Shown here: positions 25,992-34,608 of the stretch, piece by piece | How positions within the stretch are numbered: position 1 is the stretch's first letter | Layout: each line of letters opens with the position of its first letter | Assembly: GCA_029378245.1 (NCBI GenBank) | Contig: JARKIF010000006.1 | Span: forward strand, 1-64,000 | Reading direction: 5' to 3' | Origin: Roridomyces roridus | Lineage: Eukaryota > Basidiomycota > Agaricomycetes > Agaricales > Mycenaceae | DNA: 64,000 bases | Notes under the pieces: generated by a model | Told to the model about the DNA's origin: nothing | The model's input: the letters and a program-made list of their open reading frames with translations, nothing else | Databases searched by the model: none | Program-made: the position numbers and the translations under genes

Positions 25992-26765
25992 TCAGCCAAT
26001 GCCCTCACGAATGAAAATCCCACTCACAGTTTGAATCCGCACCACAACACTTCCCGCACCGTCCCCAGCCTCGCCCTTTACAGCGAAAACCTGCATCCCG
26101 AGATCGCCGAGAGGCATTCCCAGCTCGGCCCAAGCGCTAAAGTGCACGCCCCGCGTAATTGCACCGTTATCGCGTGGCGTCTGGCGGACGTTCCAATACT
26201 GCAGCTGTTGCACCCCCGCATCGTTGGTTTGGGTGATCTCATAAATGTCGTACACCGAATCATCCGCCGTGACCGTGCCGCTGATCGGCATCCCGGCAAG
26301 CCACAGAGCGGTTGTGGGACTGACGTCCTCGACGATAAAGTATTCCACGCCTGGGTTGGCGGTGGTGGTGCCATAGAGAAGGAGGCTGCCATTCGTCCCC
26401 GTAGCGGAGTACCCCGGTCCAGTTAGGCCTGAGGCAGAGTACCCGCTTCCTGTCGTGTAGTACATCGGTCTGTTCGTCGTAGCGTCTGAGCTTTGCATAG
26501 TGTGCACAATAGAATTGAATATACGCACTGGGTAGAACCGACCTCCCACCCCTTGCCGCCCCAAAATTCCGAGGTCTCGGACCACTGGATAGTATATTCA
26601 CCAGGCCAAGATTCGTCGTAGTTTGAGATTGTTACGCCTGAGCTGTCTGGGGGCCCAGAATGTATAGTAGAAGTTGCCCATGTCAATGCCGGATACGTTA
26701 AGCGCTTGAGAGACGACGATAGGGATTAGTGGGAGGAGGAGAAGGATGATAGAGTTGAGCATCAT
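25992..26765 (-). pseudogene. GH11 xylanase-like secreted protein with a frameshift and an altered acid/base site
   Basis: GH11 enzymes are beta-jelly-roll endo-xylanases. ATG 26765 encodes the signal peptide MMLNSIILLLLPLIPIVVSQ and then GIDMGNFYYTFWAP. The frame then shifts by one base in a run of five C residues and resumes as DSSGVTISNYDESWPGEYTI and WSETSEFWGGKGWEVGST. After one intron it continues with GTNGSLLLYGTTTANPGVEY, FIVEDVSP, VTADDSVYDIYEITQTND and HFSAWAELGMPLG. The nucleophile glutamate is present in GVEYFIVED. The second catalytic glutamate, normally in a (V/T)EGY motif near the end, aligns with lysine in FAVKGEAGDGAG. It could be a pseudogene, a homopolymer sequencing error in a live gene, or a non-catalytic GH11 fold. 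Confidence 0.78.
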
Positions 26766-27193
26766 GGACCGTCGGGCTCACCAGGCAAACTCTAGCGCGT
26801 TTTATGCATGGAGCAATATCGGAATCCAGACTGAAGACGAAGGTTCACCGGAACAGAGTGAATACTCTTGGCGCGTCAAATCTGAATGGAAAACAAACGA
26901 CTGTCCCGATGTCCTGCCTGAGGATATAGCCGGTTCAGTCACGGGGTCGATGAATGGCCTTTGTCTTCGGAATCAACAAGAAATCCTTTGAAGCTTTGCA
27001 AATGCATCTTCTTTGGCGTGGCGGCATAATGCCCTTTGTGACACTGCATTGTTCAACGCTGCGTATATAAAATGAAGTCGAAGCAGGACCTCACCTTCAA
27101 ACCGGGATCTGCGATTCCTCTTCCACCACCCATCCATCCTCCATCAACGCTCCTTCCCTCTCATATTTAACACACAAATCAAATCAAAAAAGC
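26766..27193. promoter_or_regulatory. Divergent promoter region with TATATAAAA
   Basis: This lies between the GH11-like gene and the hypothetical gene at 27194. TATATAAAA at 27064-27072, followed by a pyrimidine-rich leader, suits the plus-strand gene. Confidence 0.4.
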
Positions 27194-27664
27194 ATGGATT
27201 GCTTCTCGTCCTCTTCGTCTGCCACCGCCCACGCAGCCAAGCACCGTCGCCTCTCAATAACCCTGGGGCACGCAGCACCCAACGTCTACGCCATCCTCTC
27301 ACAACTCCAATTCCCCATTCCCGGGCCCCTTCGACGCGCAGCGTCCTCCGCGTCCCTCTCAAAAGTAGTCGCCGCTCCCACTGCGACTGCCAGTGGTAGC
27401 GCAGGCAAACCCAGCCAGCAGCGCAAACCACTCACCATCCGAGACCCCCGATTCTTCCTCCCACATGTGGAGGCCGAGAACGGGAACGTCGACGATCAGA
27501 ATCTCGAGCCCAAGACTCCCGTCCCCGAGTCCACAGACACACCGTCAACGCTCCTTGAGCTCCGCGCCCCTCCACCGACGCCAATGGACCCGTTTACCAC
27601 ACCCCCCGAAACACCTGTGCGTGCGTTGACGACGCTCGATGGCAATAGCCCGGAGCGCTGGTGA
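27194..27664 (+). CDS. Hypothetical small basic/disordered protein
   Basis: This is a single-exon frame of 156 codons from a true ATG, preceded by a TATA-like box 120 bases upstream. It begins MDCFSSSSSATAHAAKHRR and contains SITLGHAAPNVYAILSQLQF and RKPLTIRDPRFFLPHVE; the last third is Pro/Thr-rich (PPPTPMDPFTTPPETPVRA). I do not recognise the family and see no catalytic motif. A third-position preference for C supports coding. A regulatory or disordered role is possible but unproven. Confidence 0.5.
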   Translation: MDCFSSSSSATAHAAKHRRLSITLGHAAPNVYAILSQLQFPIPGPLRRAASSASLSKVVAAPTATASGSAGKPSQQRKPLTIRDPRFFLPHVEAENGNVDDQNLEPKTPVPESTDTPSTLLELRAPPPTPMDPFTTPPETPVRALTTLDGNSPERW

Positions 27665-27901
27665 AATCGAGCGAGCGTTAGAGAGAGAAGGGTGAAGCAG
27701 GAGATGAAGATTGTTCAGGTGTTGGGGGCGGAGGCGGCAGAGGCGGCGAGGGAGCATGTACTCTCGGCAGCGCAAGCGTAACTAGGTATTAAAAAAATCT
27801 TGTAGGGTACTTGGGTACGTATCGAATTCCGAATTTCTGGCCTGTTTTTTGTCAATATGTATCCGAAAGAGATAGTGAAGGGAATCGGATAACACACCAA
27901 T

Positions 27902-28885
27902 TTATGAGAACAACTGCCGCATGGAGATTGCTTTCCGAGCATCTCTCAGCCTCTCATCGCCCTCCTTGTCGGTGTACCCCAACCGTTGCGCGCGCACTGT
28001 GTCATAGGCACTGGCGGTTCCCCCAGCGATGCTCTTGAGCATACCAAACATGGCGTCCATCCCCACGTCGCCCTTGCGCTTGAGTTTCTTCATCGTGTTC
28101 ATGGTCTCGTGCCGGCTGGCTGCACGGATGACGTCGACACGAAGCTCTTCGGCTATGATGCGCCCGATGAGCGGGCGCCAGGGGCAGGTGAGTGTCAGGG
28201 TGGGCCAGTCGACGGACATTTCGGGGATCTAGGATGGGAGTGTCCTTATATAGCTGAATACAGTGGACTTGGACACGCACCTGAACGTCGTGGACAATCT
28301 CGCCGATCTCAATAGCCGGACTGTCGTCAATCTGCTCGCAAATCTCGATGAGCGCGTCTTTGAATTGCGGGGCACAGTCTTTGATCTTGAAGACCGCAGT
28401 GTCGCCATCCAAGCTGTCGAAAGCAAACTCGCCGCTGAGATGCACTTTGCCGATTTCGGGATCCCACTGAGGGTGCAGTCAGCGCGCGCGGAGGATGGTA
28501 GGTATGCGAGTGCTTACGATCGTTTCGCCGGGATAGTCGATGAACGTCTCGCGTACCCACTCAGTCTTGGCCAGACACTCGACGTGCTCCTTCCAGGTCT
28601 TGGACACTGCATGTGTTGCGAGTCAGAGTGCGATCTAGGACTCGAGAACGACATACCCAAGCGATATGTGCCCCAGGCCTTCTGATACTCGCGTTCGAAG
28701 GAGAGGATGAGCCGCTGGAGTTCCGTAGGGAGCGTCAGATGCTCCGGCATCGGTGCAATGGAGCGGTTGCCCGGCAGCTCGCTTTCGCTGAAGGAGGAGA
28801 CGCTGGATGCGTCATCTCCAGCGTCGTCATTGTCTGAATATTCGGCTTCAGAGTCTTGCTCTCTGTCTGGGGGAGGAGACGGCAT
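27902..28885 (-). CDS. Hypothetical acidic-start protein, multi-exon
   Basis: ATG 28885 begins MPSPPPDREQDSEAEYSDND, a Ser/Asp/Glu-rich head of about 50 residues, followed by LTLPTELQRLILSFEREYQ. After short introns the frame continues as TWKEHVECLAKTEWVRETF, then GKVHLSGEFAFDSLDGDTAV and FKIKDCAPQFKDALIEICEQ, and a last exon with TMNTMKKLKRKGDVGMDAMF and YTDKEGDERLRDARKAISM to the stop at 27902. The consistent intron pattern supports a real gene of about 290 residues. I cannot name the family. Confidence 0.6.
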
Positions 28886-29471
28886 GGTGGGTGCTGCGCT
28901 GGCGGATTGATTGCCGAGCCCGCTTGTTGTCGCTCCACGACCATCTCGCCTGAGACTTATGTACCCAACGACCAACCAGCAAGGACGAGAAACACAACGA
29001 GAACGAAGCTGTGAGCTGCTGTGAAGGTGCCGGGAAGGACAAAAATGGCACATGTCAAAAACTCGTCGGAAGCTGTACCACCGCCCCTTCCTCTCTTCAT
29101 CCCCACACCCATGAGCTACACCGACACTGCACTCGTTCTCAGTCTTCCTGAGAATGCTCCACACATCCTAGGAGATCCCCAGCCAGCCTGGACTCTGACT
29201 CTCGCTCCCGGCCGAACGATGAATGCCCTCTACTCGGCAGCTGCGAACGCTCTGGAGACTCGAGCAAATCGTCTGGCGCACAATCTCGGAATGGGTCCCG
29301 CCTCCCTCGCTCAGAAAATCTCGTCCTTCTTTGGTACAGGAGACGAGAGGGAACTAAAGCTGACAGGACTGCAAACTGAGATACCGCGCAAGTTGGAGCG
29401 AGATTGTCTAGGGCTGATGGAGTTTGCGTTACCGTGCGTGTTCCTGAATGTCTGTCATTAGCCTCACCTGA

Positions 29472-29475
29472 ATGC
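29472..29475. repeat. Target-site duplication ATGC, left copy
   Basis: ATGC directly precedes the LTR at 29476 and is repeated directly after the other LTR at 40766-40769. A 4-base duplication is within the 4-6-base range of LTR element integrases. Confidence 0.8.
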
Positions 29476-30444
29476 TGTCGATACGTATAACAAATACTCC
29501 GAAATATCGTCCTGGCTTGACTTTGGCCACGATACTCGGTGAGTGGGGATCTAGACCAAAAGAGTGCTTGCAACCGTCCAACTATCTGGAAAGCGAACTC
29601 GAATGGAGAAAGACAGATGTCTTTTGGGAGTGGCGGAATGTACGTGGTACGTGGGTTGTTTCGTGATACGCGAAATGAGGTACTGAAGTCCTGTAATAAC
29701 AGAACGTCAATGGATACGACGAAGAATGTACTCTTCGTGAGTAGATTCGAGCGAGTAAGACGGGAGGGCAAATATGGCAGAAAGCAGAGTCGTAGGAGGT
29801 TATTCTCTCCTTGGACAGATGTTTGGAAGCACTAGGCAAATTCTCTTTGCGATAGAGAATGATGGGTAGAAATGTGACATTTCACTACTACATACATCTT
29901 GGCTTATATACGGCCAGAGACCCAAAATAGAGGAAACAAACAATGAAACAATGAAAATGCAACCAAGAGATTATCAGTGGATAAAACGAAGAGCCAGTGT
30001 AAATGGGGATGTTCCTGAATGCAGGGGTGACCGTGTAAAAATCCAAAAGAGCCCAGGAATTCGGTAGCGGTCGTGCGTCCAATAGAAAGTCGAAACGCAG
30101 AGTCATCTGCCCATTTTGTCCGCATGGTGCCCGGAAATGTATTTCTTGCGGCGGCTCGGGGTTCTAATGAATGCAGGGTCACATGCTTCCATAGAGAAGT
30201 AAAAGGTTTAGGGTATAGGTCGGGCGGCCGAGCGAAACGATGTTTTCCAAAACCCGATCGGAAATTGCCGAACACTTTTCCATGGTTCGATCCCAGCCGT
30301 GTGCATGCGCGCACAACTCATATTCCAGTAGAATGAAACATATGGAATCACTGGCACATTGGAAGGAATCGTGAATGGATTGTGGATGTGAGGGAATGGC
30401 AGTTCCGAGGGTATTTTCATGTAAAACCATGAAATGGTGTCACA
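29476..30444 (-). repeat. 3' LTR, 969 bp
   Basis: It begins TGTCGATACGTATAACAAAT and ends GAAATGGTGTCACA on the plus strand. Every stretch I compared is identical to 39797-40765. Confidence 0.95.
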
Positions 30445-30573
30445 TCCGCGGGGCACGGGAATAACCGACCGTCCTCGGTCGTGTTGAACGAAGTTGGACG
30501 CCAGGAAACAAGTGAGACGAGAGGAGATGTATATGATGAGATTGAGATGGGGGGAAGGATATGATTTCGACTG

Positions 30574-33500
30574 TTAGACATCATCTTCATCCAGGAGCTC
30601 GAGTGACTCCTCGTCTTGGTCATCCACGTCCATTTCTTCGTCAGAGTCGTGTTCGAGCATCCCATCAGTCGGAAGTCCGTCTGCTAATTGAGCCAGGCGA
30701 GGATCTCCACGGGAAATATACGGCAGAAGGCGTGTAGCTGCAATGCCCTGGGTGCTGATTGCACCGGAAAGTTCGCGTAAGACGTATGATCCGCCCTTTG
30801 TTCTGCGTACAACAGCGTAGGGACCAATCCATTTGGCTTTGGATTTACGACCAAGGTCATTGGCAACGCGGGAATTGCGAACAAGGACAAGTTCATCGGG
30901 ATGGTAGACTTCGCGGTAGAATCTGGCTGCGTAACGGCGTTCAAATTCCTCCTTGGATCGAATACGACTAGCAAGCAAGCGCTCAGCAGCTTGTGCAAGG
31001 TCTGCGGGTCTGCGTTCGATTTGACGGGTGCGTAGAGCAAGCAGTTCACTAGAGCTCATATGTGTCTTCCATCCCTCGACCAGGAATGTGGACTCTGTGA
31101 GATCAAATGGGAGGATGGGATCGAATCCATGTAGTGTGAAGTAGGGGGTTTGTCCCGTAGCCCGTCTGAACGTAACACGATCCGCAAATACAGCAGGATG
31201 AAGCTTGAGGGGCCACAGATTGATGTTGCCCTCGCAGGCCTTGATGATGGATTCTCGGAGAATAAAGTGTCCGCGCTCGACAACACCATTGCCGCGTGAA
31301 TTGTACGGGGAAATCTTGACATGCGGGATGTTGAGGGTGTCCATCAAGATCGCAAACGCTTCCTTGACTTCGGATCCGTTGTCCGTAGTGACCTGGAGAA
31401 TTACGCCGTATCTGCAATAAATCTCTTCCCAGAAAAACTTGGCTAGGGATTTTGCATTGGCACGTCGCAGTGCTCTGGCTTCGGTGACTCCGGAGAGATC
31501 ATCCTTGGCTGCTACAATGTATCGAAATCCACGTGCCAGGGGCATGAACATGATGTCGATGTATACTTTGGAGAAAACGGTGACCGGTGCGGATACGGTG
31601 AGCGGAATTTGCATGGAGGTTCGTGCGCGCAGTTGACATTCGTGACATGAACGGACATGTTCGAGTACTTGAGTGCGCATGTGGGGCCAGAAGAAACGTA
31701 GCTGGATCGTTTCCAGTGTTGCTGCTTCGCCACGATGTCCCAACATCTCGTGAGCTTGCGTTAGAATTTCAACCCGCTTGACTGGGTCAAAAATAACAAG
31801 CTGGGGCATTTTCCCGTGGTTGCGCTTGAACATCTGGCTTCCTTTCATGTAATAGTCAGCAGTCTTTTTCAGGAAGCGACGCTTGGCCTGTAGACGACGT
31901 TGCTTTTCCGTCTGCGGGAAATTAGGCAACTGGAGCGTAATGAGGAAATGTCGAATATCGAATAGAGTGGAATCGAAAGGGGAGAGAGGTGGTGAAGTGT
32001 GATTGGCATAAACAGAAGCAGTGGGATATGATTGAGAGGAAGTAAGAGTGGGACGGGCATGAGTGAGATAGAAATTGTGGAAGGTGGAAGGCAATTTGCC
32101 GGCATTGAGAGCTAGGAGAGCGATATCATCCAACCACGAGTCGTCGTGGTCTTCGATAGTTTCGCCCTCACCAAGTTCCCGTCGAGAGAGAGCATCAGGT
32201 GCGTGGAAAGATTTTCCGGGGACGTGAATCAAGTTGAAATCAAACAACAGGATGCCTTGAATCCAGCGATTGATAGCTGCATTGGGCTGCAGATCGGGTG
32301 CGTTCAACATGCCTTTGATATACTTGGCGTCAACCTCGATATTCAACTGTTTGATTCCGAACAGGAATAATCGCCAATGCTGGAGTGCGCGATAAAGGCC
32401 GTAGAGCTCGAGTTTGGGCTGCGAATATCGAGACTCTCGTTCGTTGAATGGCAGAGAACCGTAGCGAGCGGGTCTGCGACGTCCATCGGTGTCTTCCTGT
32501 GCCAGGATGAAGCCTGTACCACGGAAACTTGAATCGACCGAGAAGTAGACAGCGCGATCCGAGGAATAGTTGATATTGACTAATGCTGGTGCCGTCGTTA
32601 CATATTCCTTCAATTTGGCAAAGGCCTCGGCTTGTTCTGTACTCCAAATGAACTCTGCGTCTCGATGGAAGAGCTGGGCGAGTGGACGGGCAAGTGCAGA
32701 ATAATTCGGAATCCAAATTCGTACACCTCCGCAAAGACCGAGGAATCGACGAACAGACTTGGCGTCTGTGAGCGGCGGCCAATTCAAAATCTTGTTGACA
32801 CGATTGGGATCAGGCAAGCGTCCGTCCGCGTTGCATATCTGACCGAGAATCAACACCTCAGCGCGTGCGATCTGGGTTTTCTTGGCTGAGAACGTGGCGC
32901 CGGCTCTTTTGACTCGATGCATCACTCGGTGCACATCAACTGCATGCTCCCAGACAAATTGTCGGATGCCGGGGTTCTCGGGCAGCTTGGTGGGTTCGCC
33001 ATGCTCGTCAGGATACTGTGTCGAGGGACCTTTGATTGGCAGATCGTCGATGAACACATTGGCAACATGCGGGATTTCGTGTTGTAGAATGAATACCATG
33101 CACTGTTGGAACTCGGTAGGTGAATTGGTGAAGCCCTGAGGCAAGCAGGTGAGACGGAGAAGACCGAGTGGCGTCATGAACGCAGTGATGTCCCGAGCGA
33201 CAGGGTCCACAGTACGTGCGTCGAAACCCGAAAATAAATCGAAGACGGTGAATATCTGGCATCCAGCGTATGGTTGAACAAATTCGTCCAGAATCGGCGG
33301 GACTCCGGCGTCTCGAACAGTGACTTTATTGAGAGGCTGGAGATCGTGGACAATGCGCAATGCTCCACTCTTCTTCAAAACACAAAACCAGCGTGATCGG
33401 TAGGCGCTCTGGGAGTGCTCATACACGCCGTGGGCTATCTTGAGCTTCAATAGCTCAACGACCTTGTCGAGAATCCCAGGAGGGATAGGGATATTCTTGA

Positions 33501-34605
33501 ACGCCCATGGTATGTGCTCGATGACAGGATAGACGTAGTCGGAGAAATAGTCGCTGCGGAAGGTGCCTCTGTCCGTCTCAACAAATGCGAGAGCATCTTG
33601 GTTGAGAAGCATGATGTGCTCGAACAATTTCACTTCCTCGTCTGTGAGATTCCCGTCGTGGTTGATTTCAAGACTATCCATTCGTTCTCGAGTCAGCTTT
33701 TCGGTGGGAACGAACTCCGGAGGTTGTCGAGTGAGTGGTGGCAGGGATATGAGAGGGTCCTCGGGGAATTGTCGTCGAGTCCGCGCATATTCGGGGTACG
33801 GTTGTGCAAGTGGTTTCACTTTTTGCGCAACTCTTTTGTACGCTGTCAGGACTTCTGCGATTCCGTACTCGTCGCACGTCATTGGAAGCAAAATATCGCC
33901 CTCCTCGACATCATCGAGGGTTATATATATCGGCTCCATGCCGTCGAGGTGGGGTTTGATCGCAAATCCCGTCGTGGGTTCATATTCCGTGTCAATGTCG
34001 TAACACGGATCAACGGATTCGGTATCACTTCGCGGCACGGAAGAATCACGGCGGCGTGATCGATTTGATTGATCGCCTGATGGCTCGGGGATGATTCGCG
34101 TGAAATGCACGTAGTGTCTGCCAGGGACAAAGTAACGTTGCGTGGTCGAAGGGAATTTCTCGGGGATGGAATTCTGGTATAAAACCAGAATGTCGGCTGG
34201 GGAGTGATACGTGAAGGAGCACAGGACTCCAACAAACACGAATGGTGCTAGTTTAGGGCAGTAGCAGGCGAAGAGCTCGAACAGAGTGAGCAGATAGTGC
34301 GCTGGAATGAGCAGGAGGGATATGAAGAGTCCGATGGATAGGGTGCGGAGAGGATAATGGTGTTGAGCCATAGCAAAATTTAAGGTCGCTTGCCACGACC
34401 AAGATAAGAACACATAGAAATCAGATTCGTTATTTCGGTAATCGTAAGCGTCCGCGGGGCACGGGATAAATTTATACGAGCGGGGAAAGTGGAGTGTAAA
34501 TGAAACGGGGAATACGACAAATCTAATCAGCACGTAGGTAACGGTGAACAACAGCGCGTAGGTAACGGCGAGAGAGTCGATACGAGGGAAGCGGCGCACA
34601 TAAAT
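30574..34605 (-). CDS. pol: Retrotransposon pol frame: hydrophobic head, reverse transcriptase, RNase H, integrase
   Basis: There are 1,341 codons from 34599, continuous with the gag frame through a TAG at 34606-34608; the first in-frame ATG is about 76 codons in. Residues 8-125 hold three or four hydrophobic segments (for example LAVTYALLFTVTYVLIRFVV and LSIGLFISLLLIPAHYLLTL). Reverse transcriptase starts near residue 400 (SGALRIVHDLQPLNKVTVRD) with the active-site motif NVFIDDLPIKG near 515. RNase H is near 683 (YFSVDSSFRGTGFILAQ). The integrase zinc region HEMLGHR..CHECQ is near 945-985, followed by the DDE core (DIMFMPLARG, TTDNGSEVKEAF, GNGVVERGHF). A GPY/F-like region (KWIGPYAVVRRTKGGSYVL) and an acidic tail follow; no chromodomain is seen. 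The frame is uninterrupted and looks functional. Confidence 0.93.
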   Translation of the reverse strand: MYVRRFPRIDSLAVTYALLFTVTYVLIRFVVFPVSFTLHFPRSYKFIPCPADAYDYRNNESDFYVFLSWSWQATLNFAMAQHHYPLRTLSIGLFISLLLIPAHYLLTLFELFACYCPKLAPFVFVGVLCSFTYHSPADILVLYQNSIPEKFPSTTQRYFVPGRHYVHFTRIIPEPSGDQSNRSRRRDSSVPRSDTESVDPCYDIDTEYEPTTGFAIKPHLDGMEPIYITLDDVEEGDILLPMTCDEYGIAEVLTAYKRVAQKVKPLAQPYPEYARTRRQFPEDPLISLPPLTRQPPEFVPTEKLTRERMDSLEINHDGNLTDEEVKLFEHIMLLNQDALAFVETDRGTFRSDYFSDYVYPVIEHIPWAFKNIPIPPGILDKVVELLKLKIAHGVYEHSQSAYRSRWFCVLKKSGALRIVHDLQPLNKVTVRDAGVPPILDEFVQPYAGCQIFTVFDLFSGFDARTVDPVARDITAFMTPLGLLRLTCLPQGFTNSPTEFQQCMVFILQHEIPHVANVFIDDLPIKGPSTQYPDEHGEPTKLPENPGIRQFVWEHAVDVHRVMHRVKRAGATFSAKKTQIARAEVLILGQICNADGRLPDPNRVNKILNWPPLTDAKSVRRFLGLCGGVRIWIPNYSALARPLAQLFHRDAEFIWSTEQAEAFAKLKEYVTTAPALVNINYSSDRAVYFSVDSSFRGTGFILAQEDTDGRRRPARYGSLPFNERESRYSQPKLELYGLYRALQHWRLFLFGIKQLNIEVDAKYIKGMLNAPDLQPNAAINRWIQGILLFDFNLIHVPGKSFHAPDALSRRELGEGETIEDHDDSWLDDIALLALNAGKLPSTFHNFYLTHARPTLTSSQSYPTASVYANHTSPPLSPFDSTLFDIRHFLITLQLPNFPQTEKQRRLQAKRRFLKKTADYYMKGSQMFKRNHGKMPQLVIFDPVKRVEILTQAHEMLGHRGEAATLETIQLRFFWPHMRTQVLEHVRSCHECQLRARTSMQIPLTVSAPVTVFSKVYIDIMFMPLARGFRYIVAAKDDLSGVTEARALRRANAKSLAKFFWEEIYCRYGVILQVTTDNGSEVKEAFAILMDTLNIPHVKISPYNSRGNGVVERGHFILRESIIKACEGNINLWPLKLHPAVFADRVTFRRATGQTPYFTLHGFDPILPFDLTESTFLVEGWKTHMSSSELLALRTRQIERRPADLAQAAERLLASRIRSKEEFERRYAARFYREVYHPDELVLVRNSRVANDLGRKSKAKWIGPYAVVRRTKGGSYVLRELSGAISTQGIAATRLLPYISRGDPRLAQLADGLPTDGMLEHDSDEEMDVDDQDEESLELLDEDDV

Positions 34606-34608
34606 CTA
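34606..34608 (-). promoter_or_regulatory. Single in-frame TAG between gag and pol; candidate readthrough site
   Basis: On the minus strand the reading is GAG GAG TAG ATT TAT GTG CGC. The codons before and after the TAG are in one frame and open for 1,691 and 1,343 codons. No ATG in the pol frame lies near the junction, so suppression of the stop is the simplest way to make Pol. Alternative: a GT-AG intron starting at GTGAGG just upstream. Confidence 0.55.

Noticed and set aside
26655..26710. Intron GTATCC...CCCCCAG in the GH11-like gene in place of a frameshift
   Set aside because: It would delete the conserved FYYTFW segment and run into a stop in the resulting frame.
28514..29164. Extending the hypothetical minus-strand gene upstream of 28885
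   Set aside because: The extra 90 codons are Arg/Ser/Cys-rich, overlap the start of the divergent gene, and the ATG at 28885 opens the conserved-looking acidic head.
29539..30336. Open frames of 70-140 codons inside the LTR, repeated at 39860-40657
   Set aside because: They recur only because the LTRs are identical; they overlap each other on both strands and match no protein.
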